Source of the DNA: JBBRNH01 sp038230415
GTDB lineage: Bacteria > Bacteroidota > Bacteroidia > Cytophagales > Spirosomataceae
DNA: 64,000 nucleotides
Reading direction: 5' to 3'
Assembly (NCBI GenBank): GCA_038230415.1
Contig: JBBRNH010000017.1
Span: forward strand, 10,946-74,945
Below are positions 8,634-15,652 of the stretch, piece after piece. The translations under genes and the position numbers were made by a program. How positions within the stretch are numbered: the stretch's first letter is position 1; every line of letters begins with the position of its first letter. The notes under the pieces were generated by a model, which saw nothing but the letters and a program-made list of their open reading frames with translations, was not told the origin of the DNA and did no database searches.

Positions 8634-9086
8634 ATGATTGCCGTAATTCAGCGCGTTTCGCAGGCATCCGTCACGATTGACGGGCAAATCACGGGTCAAA
8701 TCGGGCCGGGGCTGCTGGTTTTGCTCGGCATTACGCATACCGATACCGCCGAAGATGTGGCGTGGCTGAGTAAAAAAATTGTTGCGATGCGGATTTTTGG
8801 CGATGACGACGATAAAATGAACCTCGATTTGGCCGGTATCAACGGCGATATATTGCTCATCAGCCAGTTCACGCTCTTTGCCAGCACCAAAAAAGGCAAC
8901 CGCCCCGGCTTCACCGAAGCCGCCCGCCCCGACGTTGCCGTGCCGCTTTACGAAGCCATGATTACCCAACTCACCGCCGACCTCGGCAAACCCATTCAGA
9001 CCGGCACGTTTGGGGCGGATATGCAGGTGTCGCTCCTGAACAACGGCCCGGTAACGATTATAGTGGATACCAGGAATCGGGTTTAA
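8634..9086 (+). CDS. dtd: D-aminoacyl-tRNA deacylase
   Basis: This 150-residue cytoplasmic enzyme removes D-amino acids (and glycine mischarged on tRNA-Ala) from tRNA. It has the full family length and motifs: MIAVIQRVSQASVTI at the N-terminus, SQFTLFAST followed by KKGNRPGFTEAA in the middle, and the C-terminal NNGPVTIIVDT containing the Gly-Pro active-site motif. It starts two bases after the upstream gene and its end overlaps the convergent nuoN by four bases, a compact arrangement with no room for a separate terminator. Confidence 0.95.
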   Translation: MIAVIQRVSQASVTIDGQITGQIGPGLLVLLGITHTDTAEDVAWLSKKIVAMRIFGDDDDKMNLDLAGINGDILLISQFTLFASTKKGNRPGFTEAARPDVAVPLYEAMITQLTADLGKPIQTGTFGADMQVSLLNNGPVTIIVDTRNRV

Positions 9087-10612
9087 AAACCGGCCAGAAT
9101 GTTCAGCAACCAGTTTGGCCGCAGGAACAGTAGCACCGTCAGCACCGCCAACCCAACGGCTAACCAATCGGCGAAGCGCATTGGCAAAGCGGGCGCGGAT
9201 GTAGCATTGTTGGGGCGGGGCCGAAAAAACAGCAGAAACGGAATTTTGAGGTAATACGCCAGCGAAATCACCGCGTTCAGCAACCCAATGCCGAACAAGG
9301 CCAGCAGCCAGCCCGATGTAGTACCGGCATCGGCAGTGGCGGTTTCGTAGAGCGAAGAAAAAATGAGCAGTTTGGCCGTGAACCCCACCGTTGGCGGCAG
9401 GCCCACCAGCGCAACCATCGCCACCGTCAGCGCAACAGACAGCACCGGATACTGCGGGCCAAGGCCGGCAAAATCGGCCATCGTCAAGCTGCCGCCGTTG
9501 CGGAGGGCCAGCCGGTCAATCAGGAAAAACGCCGATAGGTTGATAATCAGGTAGGTTCCGGCGTAAAACAGCGCGGCCTCGAAACCAGATCCGGTCATAG
9601 ACACCACGCCAACGAGCAAAAAACCGGCGTGGGCAATGGTCGAGTACGCGAGTATCCGTTTCGCGTCGGTTTGCCAGAGCGCGGCTAAATTCCCCAGCAA
9701 AATACTACCCAATGCCAGCACCGCCAGCGGCACCTGCAATGGATTGGGGCCGGTGGTTTCGGGCAACGCGGTCACAACTCGCATAATCACGAGCAGGGCA
9801 ACGGCTTTTGGTGCGACGGAAAAAAACGCGGCAACGGGCAACGGCGCGGCATCGTAAGCATCAGGAGTCCAGACGTGAAACGGTACGAGCGAGAGCTTGA
9901 AAAACAGCCCCGCCAGCGTGAGCAACCCGGCAACCGTCACCACAACCGCATCTTGCCGGGCCAACGCCTGCCCAAAGGCATCGGCGGTGAGATCGAGGGT
10001 GCCGGTCAGCCCGTAGAGCAGCGACATTCCGTAGAGCATGATGGCCGAACTGATAGCCCCAAAGAGCAGGTATTTGATGCCGCCTTCTGAACTCCGGCGG
10101 GTTCGGGGCAGGGCCGTGAGCAGGTAGGAACCTATCGAAACGAGTTCGAGAGCCAGATAAATTGCCAGCAGATTAACGGCTTCGGCCAGCAGAAACAGCC
10201 CCGCCACCACCGCCACCAGCAGGGCCAGCCATTCGGGGGGGAGTTGATCGTGCAGTGGGTTGGCTGTTGGACTGTTGGGCTGTTTACCGCCCCGATTTAC
10301 TGATTCATACATAACAACCAATGCTGCGCCGAGGGCCACAACAACCTGCATAAACACAGCCTGATTGTCAATGAAAAGCAGGTGCATAAACAGAAATCCC
10401 CGCACAGGCAGCAGCACCGCCCACGCCCCGGCTCCCAGCACGGCTGTAATCGTGAGGGCGGCTAACCAGCCCCGCGCCCGTTTCGCGCCTAACCCGCGTA
10501 CCAGCAACAGCTCGGCGATGAGCAGCCCGCAAAAAACCGCCAACAGCCCCGCCACCGGCCCAAAGCCGCCGAGACTGGCAAGAATAGCACGAAGTTGGTC
10601 GGTAAGTGGCAA
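9083..10612 (-). CDS. nuoN: NADH-quinone oxidoreductase subunit N
   Basis: This 509-residue polytopic inner-membrane protein has about 14 hydrophobic segments and the proton-pumping Mrp/NuoN core, with SVAPKAVALLVIMRV, LLGNLAALWQTDAKRILAYSTIAHAGFLLVG and VGLPPTVGFTAKLLIFSSL. It would form one antiporter-like proton channel of respiratory complex I. Length matches the family. Upstream on the same strand is TerC rather than nuoM/nuoL, separated by a palindromic repeat, so this copy is detached from any nuo cluster at least on that side; downstream is the convergent dtd. The start is the first Met preceding a hydrophobic helix. Confidence 0.93.
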   Translation of the reverse strand: MPLTDQLRAILASLGGFGPVAGLLAVFCGLLIAELLLVRGLGAKRARGWLAALTITAVLGAGAWAVLLPVRGFLFMHLLFIDNQAVFMQVVVALGAALVVMYESVNRGGKQPNSPTANPLHDQLPPEWLALLVAVVAGLFLLAEAVNLLAIYLALELVSIGSYLLTALPRTRRSSEGGIKYLLFGAISSAIMLYGMSLLYGLTGTLDLTADAFGQALARQDAVVVTVAGLLTLAGLFFKLSLVPFHVWTPDAYDAAPLPVAAFFSVAPKAVALLVIMRVVTALPETTGPNPLQVPLAVLALGSILLGNLAALWQTDAKRILAYSTIAHAGFLLVGVVSMTGSGFEAALFYAGTYLIINLSAFFLIDRLALRNGGSLTMADFAGLGPQYPVLSVALTVAMVALVGLPPTVGFTAKLLIFSSLYETATADAGTTSGWLLALFGIGLLNAVISLAYYLKIPFLLFFRPRPNNATSAPALPMRFADWLAVGLAVLTVLLFLRPNWLLNILAGF

Positions 10613-10631
10613 ATTAGTGGCAATTGATTGG

Positions 10632-10706
10632 CGTGTAGAGACGCATAGTTGCGTCTCACTGCCGGATGGTGCGCGAAAGTAAAACGCAATTATGCGTCTC
10701 TACGCG
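10632..10706. repeat. GACGC-type palindromic doublet (REPIN-like)
   Basis: Two 23-base arms, 10632-10654 and 10684-10706, are inverted repeats of each other with two mismatches. Each arm is also partly self-complementary: GAGACGCA/TGCGTCTC with a 4-base loop at 10638-10657, and ACGCA/TGCGT around 10684-10697. The doublet fills the gap between nuoN and terC. A single unit of the same family lies at 28464-28491 and a half-unit near 2528-2540. Confidence 0.75.
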
Positions 10707-10707
10707 G

Positions 10708-11523
10708 TTAAATCATTCCCTCTTTTTTGGCCTGTTCCATGTAGTCGTGGAGCTGTACAGGAGGTTGTTTTTTGCGGAGCCGCATATTCAGCACCTCCAC
10801 CAGCAGCGAGAACGCGATGGCAAAGTATAAATAGCCTTTTGGCACGGTTCCAACGGGCGAATTGAAGAAGACGGTTTCGGACAGGTGTGCGCCCTCGACC
10901 ATCAGCATAAAGCCAATCACGATCAGAAACGCCAGACCGAGCATCTGAATACTGGGATGCTCGTTGACGAATTTGCCCACCGGCCCGGCAAAAAACATCA
11001 TAATGATGATCGAGATAATGACGGCAGCCATCATCACCGGCACATTCTTGGTGAGACCAACGGCGGTCAGAATCGAGTCAATGGAGAACACGATGTTGAT
11101 AATGGCAATCTGCGTCACCACGCCCGAAATGGTGGCTTTGCCCACTGCCGACGTTGCCTGCGATTGATTTTCAGACCCGCCTTCGAGTTTGTGGTGAATT
11201 TCGGTGGTGGCTTTGTAGAGCAAAAACAGCCCGCCCACGATCAGAATAACGCCCTGACCGCTTGGTGCCGCCTTGAACCAGCCGAGGTCAAACTCGATAA
11301 ACGGTTTCGAGAGGGCGATGAGGGCCGAGATGCCAAACAGCAGCACAATTCGGAACGCCATTGCCAGTATCAAGCCGATGTTGCGGGCTTTGGGCTGGTC
11401 GGCGGGGGCAAGTTTGTTGGCCGCGATGGAGATAAAAATGATGTTGTCTATCCCCAGAACGATCTCCAGAAACGTCAGTGTAATGAGACTTATAATGTTT
11501 TCGGCAGTAAAAAGTTGATCCAT
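10708..11523 (-). CDS. TerC family integral membrane protein
   Basis: This 271-residue inner-membrane protein has seven or eight hydrophobic helices. It carries both TerC hallmark motifs with membrane-embedded acidic residues: EIVLGIDNIIFISI near residue 20 and IINIVFSIDSILTAVG near residue 140. TerC/Alx/MeeF proteins are linked to manganese export and metallation of exported proteins, and originally to tellurite resistance. The C-terminus is cytoplasmic and charged (RLRKKQPPVQLHDYMEQAKK). No ter cluster genes are nearby, so tellurite resistance should not be assumed. Confidence 0.92.
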   Translation of the reverse strand: MDQLFTAENIISLITLTFLEIVLGIDNIIFISIAANKLAPADQPKARNIGLILAMAFRIVLLFGISALIALSKPFIEFDLGWFKAAPSGQGVILIVGGLFLLYKATTEIHHKLEGGSENQSQATSAVGKATISGVVTQIAIINIVFSIDSILTAVGLTKNVPVMMAAVIISIIIMMFFAGPVGKFVNEHPSIQMLGLAFLIVIGFMLMVEGAHLSETVFFNSPVGTVPKGYLYFAIAFSLLVEVLNMRLRKKQPPVQLHDYMEQAKKEGMI

Positions 11524-11658
11524 GTTGTGTATTTGAGCGTATTGCGGTCACAAACTTCCGACGAAAACCCGGTCACTGCAAGAAAAATACAGAAACCTTG
11601 CCAATGTGCTAACGAACGGCATGGAGACGATGATTGGTTTATGAAATCCGGCACCGGG

Positions 11659-12402
11659 CTACGGCAACGCCCGGCCCGCTGCCCAGCGCATCCGGTAGGC
11701 CTGAATAGCGGTTTGGCCCAACTGATCGAGCAGTTGCCAATTGACCACCACGCCCACCACCGCCCCAATGCCCGGCACCAACTGCAGGAGTTTAGCCAGA
11801 TCAATATAGTCGCGGTATTCCTGCTGAAACGTTTGCCAGTCAAACTGATGAATATCATTGGGCAGGGTTGCCGCAAAGGTGGGCCACTGCTCAAGCTGGG
11901 CCAGCACCGCCTGCCGCCGTTCCTGACTCGAAAACGCCAATTGAAACACATACAGCACGTAGAGCCGCTCGCGGTAGTCGGTTATGTCGTGGCCGTAGAG
12001 CGCGGCAATGTCGTATAAAAGCTTGATTTTCAGGCTTAGCAGCAGCGGAAAATCGGCAAAGGCCAGCAGCAGACCGCCCGCCCCCGTCACCCCGCCTTCT
12101 GCCGCCCCCACGCGCTTGTACCACTTGATACGACTGCGAACGGCGATTTCGCGGTCGGCCAGCGTATCCGTCAGCGAGAAGGGAGTCGGCGTGGTAAGTT
12201 CGGAGCCGGTCAGCACCACGCGGGTCATCTGCTTGATGGCCGTTGTGATGATCTCATGCACCCGCTGCGGAATGAGCCGGTTTATCCTCGTTTGCAGTCC
12301 TTTCGAGAGCCGGTTTATTGCCGACGGTGTTTTTGACATCCGGGCCTGCCAGCGTGTCATTTCCCGGAGCGCAAGTTGCTCGTAAGCCGTTGTGTCAGAC
12401 AT
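11659..12402 (-). CDS. EcsC family protein
   Basis: This 247-residue protein resembles the EcsC family. It has YEQLALREMTRWQARM at the N-terminus, a Gly-rich hydrophobic hairpin near residues 100-125 (AEGGVTGAGGLLLAFADFP), the conserved Asp-rich YGHDITDYRERLYVLYVF segment, and a second hydrophobic region near 210-225 (LVPGIGAVVGVVVNW). Family members are named after a gene in the Bacillus ecsABC locus, but most, like this one, occur without the ABC transporter and have no defined function. Membrane association is likely. It lies on the same strand as the Uma2 gene upstream. Confidence 0.88.
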   Translation of the reverse strand: MSDTTAYEQLALREMTRWQARMSKTPSAINRLSKGLQTRINRLIPQRVHEIITTAIKQMTRVVLTGSELTTPTPFSLTDTLADREIAVRSRIKWYKRVGAAEGGVTGAGGLLLAFADFPLLLSLKIKLLYDIAALYGHDITDYRERLYVLYVFQLAFSSQERRQAVLAQLEQWPTFAATLPNDIHQFDWQTFQQEYRDYIDLAKLLQLVPGIGAVVGVVVNWQLLDQLGQTAIQAYRMRWAAGRALP

Positions 12403-12449
12403 GAATGGGTGGCATTAGAACAGGGCTGTGTTCACGAAATGAATCCCCG

Positions 12450-13112
12450 TTATTCGGCGAAGACACCGGCTAAATCTATCTTCAGATCAGGCAAAATCGT
12501 ACTGGTCAGAAGTTTATTTTCGCTGGCGGGTTGCAGACCAATAAACTCGCCGTTGCGGAGAACGTACACTAATACAAAACGGTCAGCCGGATCAACAATC
12601 CAGTACTCGCGCACCCCGGCTTCTTCATATAGCCGGAATTTATTGTCGGTTTCTTTCTGCGTATTACCCGGCGATAGGATTTCTACGATTAGATCGGGTG
12701 CGCCGAGGCAACCCCGGTCATCGAGTTTAGCCGGGTCACAAACCACGCATAAATCGGGCTGGACAACGGTGTAAATATCCCCGTCATATTTTGGCTTTCG
12801 GAGCCGGTCGGGTAGCCGTACATCAAACGGAGCCACAAACAACTCGCAGGATTTACCCGTGAGATAGAGATCAATCTGCGTACTTAGTCGTCGTGAATAC
12901 CGTTGGTGCCGGGTGCTTGGCGCAGCCATCGGAAATAATCTGCCTTTCAGAAGTTCGACACGCTCCTGAAATTGCCACAGCAGGTAATCGGCGTAGGAAT
13001 AGACACCTGCCGGGTCTAACTGGCTCAGGCTCGTGATGGTGCCGGGTTCTTCGAGGATGGTCATGCCGTTTTTTGGGCTAATTTCCGGCTTTTCGGGCAG
13101 GTTTACAAGCAC
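12450..13112 (-). CDS. Uma2 family (DUF820) putative endonuclease
   Basis: This 220-residue protein has the Uma2/DUF820 pattern, a PD-(D/E)XK-like fold. It includes VELLKGRLFPMAAPS, RRLSTQIDLYL, the acidic VQPDLCVVCDPAKLDDRGCLGAPDLIVEILSP and the KFRLYEEAGVREYWIVDP motif. The VQPDL...PDLIVEILSP residues match the usual active-site positions. These genes are multicopy in cyanobacteria and some Cytophagales, and their biological role is unsettled. The start at 13112 is used; an internal Met (residue 17) is also possible. No partner methylase is adjacent, so it is unlikely to be a classical restriction enzyme. Confidence 0.9.
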   Translation of the reverse strand: MLVNLPEKPEISPKNGMTILEEPGTITSLSQLDPAGVYSYADYLLWQFQERVELLKGRLFPMAAPSTRHQRYSRRLSTQIDLYLTGKSCELFVAPFDVRLPDRLRKPKYDGDIYTVVQPDLCVVCDPAKLDDRGCLGAPDLIVEILSPGNTQKETDNKFRLYEEAGVREYWIVDPADRFVLVYVLRNGEFIGLQPASENKLLTSTILPDLKIDLAGVFAE

Positions 13113-13125
13113 TTGCCGGGTATTC

Positions 13126-14322
13126 TTACCTCATCCCAAACACGGCCCGCGTCAGCCGAAACGGGCGAATCACCACCACAATCAGCGTCACGCACACGGT
13201 CAGCGCTGACAAACTCACCGCGAAAAACCCCGGCCAGATGCCCCAATCAAGTTTCAGGACGTAATAGCCGATAACCACGATTACGGTCTGGTGCAGGATG
13301 TAAAACGGATACACGGCTTCGTTCAGGCGGGGTAATGCGGGGTGGTTGCGGTTCAGGTAGTTGTAGCCGTAGCCGATGGTTGCCAGCACCGACGCTATCG
13401 TCAGCCCGTCGGTGGCTTCTAAATACGCAATTTCCCAGGCCAGCACATCGGGGCCTTCGGTGTCATACACGGCCAGAATCCCGTACATCGCGGCTGTGCA
13501 GATAGTTGTAATGACCAGAAAAATCCGGCGTTGGTCGGTGAGAAGTTGCCAAAATTCGAGCCTACTCACCAACAGGTAGCCGAACCAGAATAAGAGCAGA
13601 TTTTTGACAAAATACGCCCAGTCGTCAATCAGCCCGTGCGTTTCGTCGGGGAAGTACGGTTTCAGCGTGATCTGGCTGACGAACATAACCACCAATCCCA
13701 CCCAGAAAACCGCGCCGGGCCGGGCAATCAGTCGGCCAAACCAGTCGGTGAAACGTTGACCGGCGGTGCTTTTGAGCCAGGCAAACACCGGAATACTCAG
13801 CAGCGAATAGAAAAACAGGTAGGCCACAAACCACAGGTGATGCCAGCTAAAGGCTCCGCCCGTCCCACCGTCGTGGTAGGGTTCAAGTCCCAAAACGTTC
13901 GGGTAAAATTCGGCGTAGCTCCCCGAAAACCGCCCGACCGACAGCCATTCGTAATAAATCTGGGGCGGCACAATCACGAACATCCCAAAGACCAACGGCA
14001 CAAACAACCGCCGGACGCGCTCACCGGCATACCGGCCAAACGACCGTTTTTGCAGCCCGAAAAACGTACCGCCCCCGGAAATGAAAAATAGCAGCGGCAT
14101 CCGCCACCGATGCAGCCACCGCATGACGGTTTCTAAGAACTCACTGGTTTCGGCACTTTTGATGTGCCAGCCCCACGACACGTAAATCATGCCGGTATGA
14201 TAAAACAGCAGCGTGACGATGGCAATCACGCGCAGCCAGTCGAGGTCATACCGACGCTGGGCAAGGGCATTATCGGGTTCCGGTTGTGGCCGGTTGGGTT
14301 GAGAAACGGGTGAGGTCTGCAT
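13126..14322 (-). CDS. Acyltransferase 3 family membrane protein
   Basis: This protein of about 398 residues has around ten membrane segments and the acyltransferase-3 opening RRYDLDWLRVIAIVTLLFYHTG, with the catalytic-type His in the first helix, followed by WLHRWRMPLLFFISGGG and later YPFYILHQTVIVVIGYY. Such enzymes move acyl groups across the inner membrane onto surface glycans; the pattern is closest to MdoC/OpgC-like proteins. The Met at 14322 is preferred over 14367 because the first 15 residues of the longer form are non-conserved. It lies 100 bases downstream of the AraC regulator on the same strand. The substrate cannot be told from sequence. Confidence 0.9.
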   Translation of the reverse strand: MQTSPVSQPNRPQPEPDNALAQRRYDLDWLRVIAIVTLLFYHTGMIYVSWGWHIKSAETSEFLETVMRWLHRWRMPLLFFISGGGTFFGLQKRSFGRYAGERVRRLFVPLVFGMFVIVPPQIYYEWLSVGRFSGSYAEFYPNVLGLEPYHDGGTGGAFSWHHLWFVAYLFFYSLLSIPVFAWLKSTAGQRFTDWFGRLIARPGAVFWVGLVVMFVSQITLKPYFPDETHGLIDDWAYFVKNLLLFWFGYLLVSRLEFWQLLTDQRRIFLVITTICTAAMYGILAVYDTEGPDVLAWEIAYLEATDGLTIASVLATIGYGYNYLNRNHPALPRLNEAVYPFYILHQTVIVVIGYYVLKLDWGIWPGFFAVSLSALTVCVTLIVVVIRPFRLTRAVFGMR

Positions 14323-14422
14323 GATAACAGGCGGTTTGGTTTGCCGGGCAAAGGTGGGCTGCGGCACTCACCACCAAACTATCTGCCGACGAAATCGCAG
14401 TTCGCGCCTATCGGGAAGGGGT

Positions 14423-15637
14423 TCAGGATACGGGAACCGCCCCCGCCGAGTCGCGGAATTGAGCCGGAGTCTGCCCCGTTAGCCGTTTGAAGGCGGTGTG
14501 AAATGCGGAGGGCGAATTGTAGCCGACGCGCTCGGCGAGGTCATCAATTTTAAGCCCGGCGGTGGCCGGTTGGCGCAGGAGTCGCTGCGCTTCCAGGACC
14601 CGTTGCCGGGCCAGCCAGTCGAAAAAAGTTTGCCCAAGTCGGTTGTTGAGCAGTTGCGAGAGGTGGTGGGGCGAGGTGTGCAACCGGGCCGCTAACCTGG
14701 GTAGCGAGAGCGTATTGTCAAGGTAAATCTTGTCGGTTTCGGTCAGCCGGGCCAATTTCTGCAACACGGCTTCTTCTACTTCTTCCGAGAGGGACGATTT
14801 TTCGTATTTCTTCCGGGCGGGCAGTGCATCGGGTAATTCGCCGGACAAATCGTCGGTCAGCAAGGGCCGGGCCGCTAACACCGGGCGAAAGAACGCCGAA
14901 CTACTCATCACCCACAGGCTGGCCGCGTAGATAGCCGCCGTAATCCAGCAGGCGAGCAGGTAATCGCCCAAATCGTTGTAAAAGCTGAGTTTCACGGCCA
15001 CCAGCAGAATTGGTACAGCCGCGTTGAACAGAACCAGATTGCGGAGGTGTGCCAACGGCCCGGCCTTAGAAAACGGTTCGCCGGTTTGGTGGTAGGCCCG
15101 GCGCAGCACCAGCAACGACAGTCCGGCATAAATCAGACAACTCAACAGCATCAGTTCGGTGCCGAAATGTCGCAGGTGCAGCGGGTCAAAAGGGATGAGC
15201 AGCCTTGCGGGCAGTTGGGGCAGTTCGGGATGATAAGCGTTGATGTAGGCGTTGTATTTGAAGGCCATAGACTGGAACTGCCACGTGGCCGAATACAGCA
15301 GCCACAACCCGCCCGGCAGCAGGTGCCAGCCCCAGTGCCGGGGCAGTTGGCCGTTTAACCGGGTAAATACAAAGAGGAATAGCAGCGGCTCGATCCAGAA
15401 ATTGAACGGCTCCGAGAAGTCAATCAGCCAGAGCATTCCGAACATATAATTGGTGTAGCACAGCCATATCTCCCCCATGATCCCCGTTAGCCCCAGTATA
15501 AACCAGCCAAAAAACCGATTAGCCACATCGCGGCTGCGGTCTCCCGATAAAAAAAACGCCCCCAGAAACACGCCCTGTGCCACGCCCAGAATCATAATGA
15601 GGGCGAAAACATCGAGGTGAACCGGCAGCGTTTTCAT
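14423..15637 (-). CDS. Membrane-anchored AraC family transcriptional regulator
   Basis: This 404-residue protein has about seven N-terminal transmembrane helices (residues 10-260) and a C-terminal AraC-type double helix-turn-helix domain from about 300. Key features are LSLPRLAARLHTSPHHLSQLLN (first HTH) and the signature IDDLAERVGYNSPSAFHTAFKRLTGQTPAQFR. This architecture, a membrane sensor fused to an AraC DNA-binding domain, is common in Bacteroidota. The input signal is unknown. It follows the LysM transglycosylase gene by 15 bases and precedes the acyltransferase, so it may be co-transcribed with cell-envelope genes. Confidence 0.92.
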   Translation of the reverse strand: MKTLPVHLDVFALIMILGVAQGVFLGAFFLSGDRSRDVANRFFGWFILGLTGIMGEIWLCYTNYMFGMLWLIDFSEPFNFWIEPLLFLFVFTRLNGQLPRHWGWHLLPGGLWLLYSATWQFQSMAFKYNAYINAYHPELPQLPARLLIPFDPLHLRHFGTELMLLSCLIYAGLSLLVLRRAYHQTGEPFSKAGPLAHLRNLVLFNAAVPILLVAVKLSFYNDLGDYLLACWITAAIYAASLWVMSSSAFFRPVLAARPLLTDDLSGELPDALPARKKYEKSSLSEEVEEAVLQKLARLTETDKIYLDNTLSLPRLAARLHTSPHHLSQLLNNRLGQTFFDWLARQRVLEAQRLLRQPATAGLKIDDLAERVGYNSPSAFHTAFKRLTGQTPAQFRDSAGAVPVS

Positions 15638-15652
15638 GTCTGAATCGGTTGA

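Noticed and set aside
10708..11523. TerC as evidence for a tellurite-resistance or phage-defence ter cluster
   Set aside because: No terB, terD, terE or terZ-like genes are nearby. A solitary TerC is a widespread metal-homeostasis protein.
10885..12018. Long plus-strand open frame of 377 codons
   Set aside because: It lies antisense to terC and the EcsC-family gene, both of which have clear family motifs. Its His/Asn/Gln-rich composition is typical of a reverse-strand shadow in GC-rich DNA.
12450..13112. Uma2 protein as part of a restriction system
   Set aside because: No methyltransferase or defence gene is adjacent; Uma2 genes are typically solitary and multicopy.
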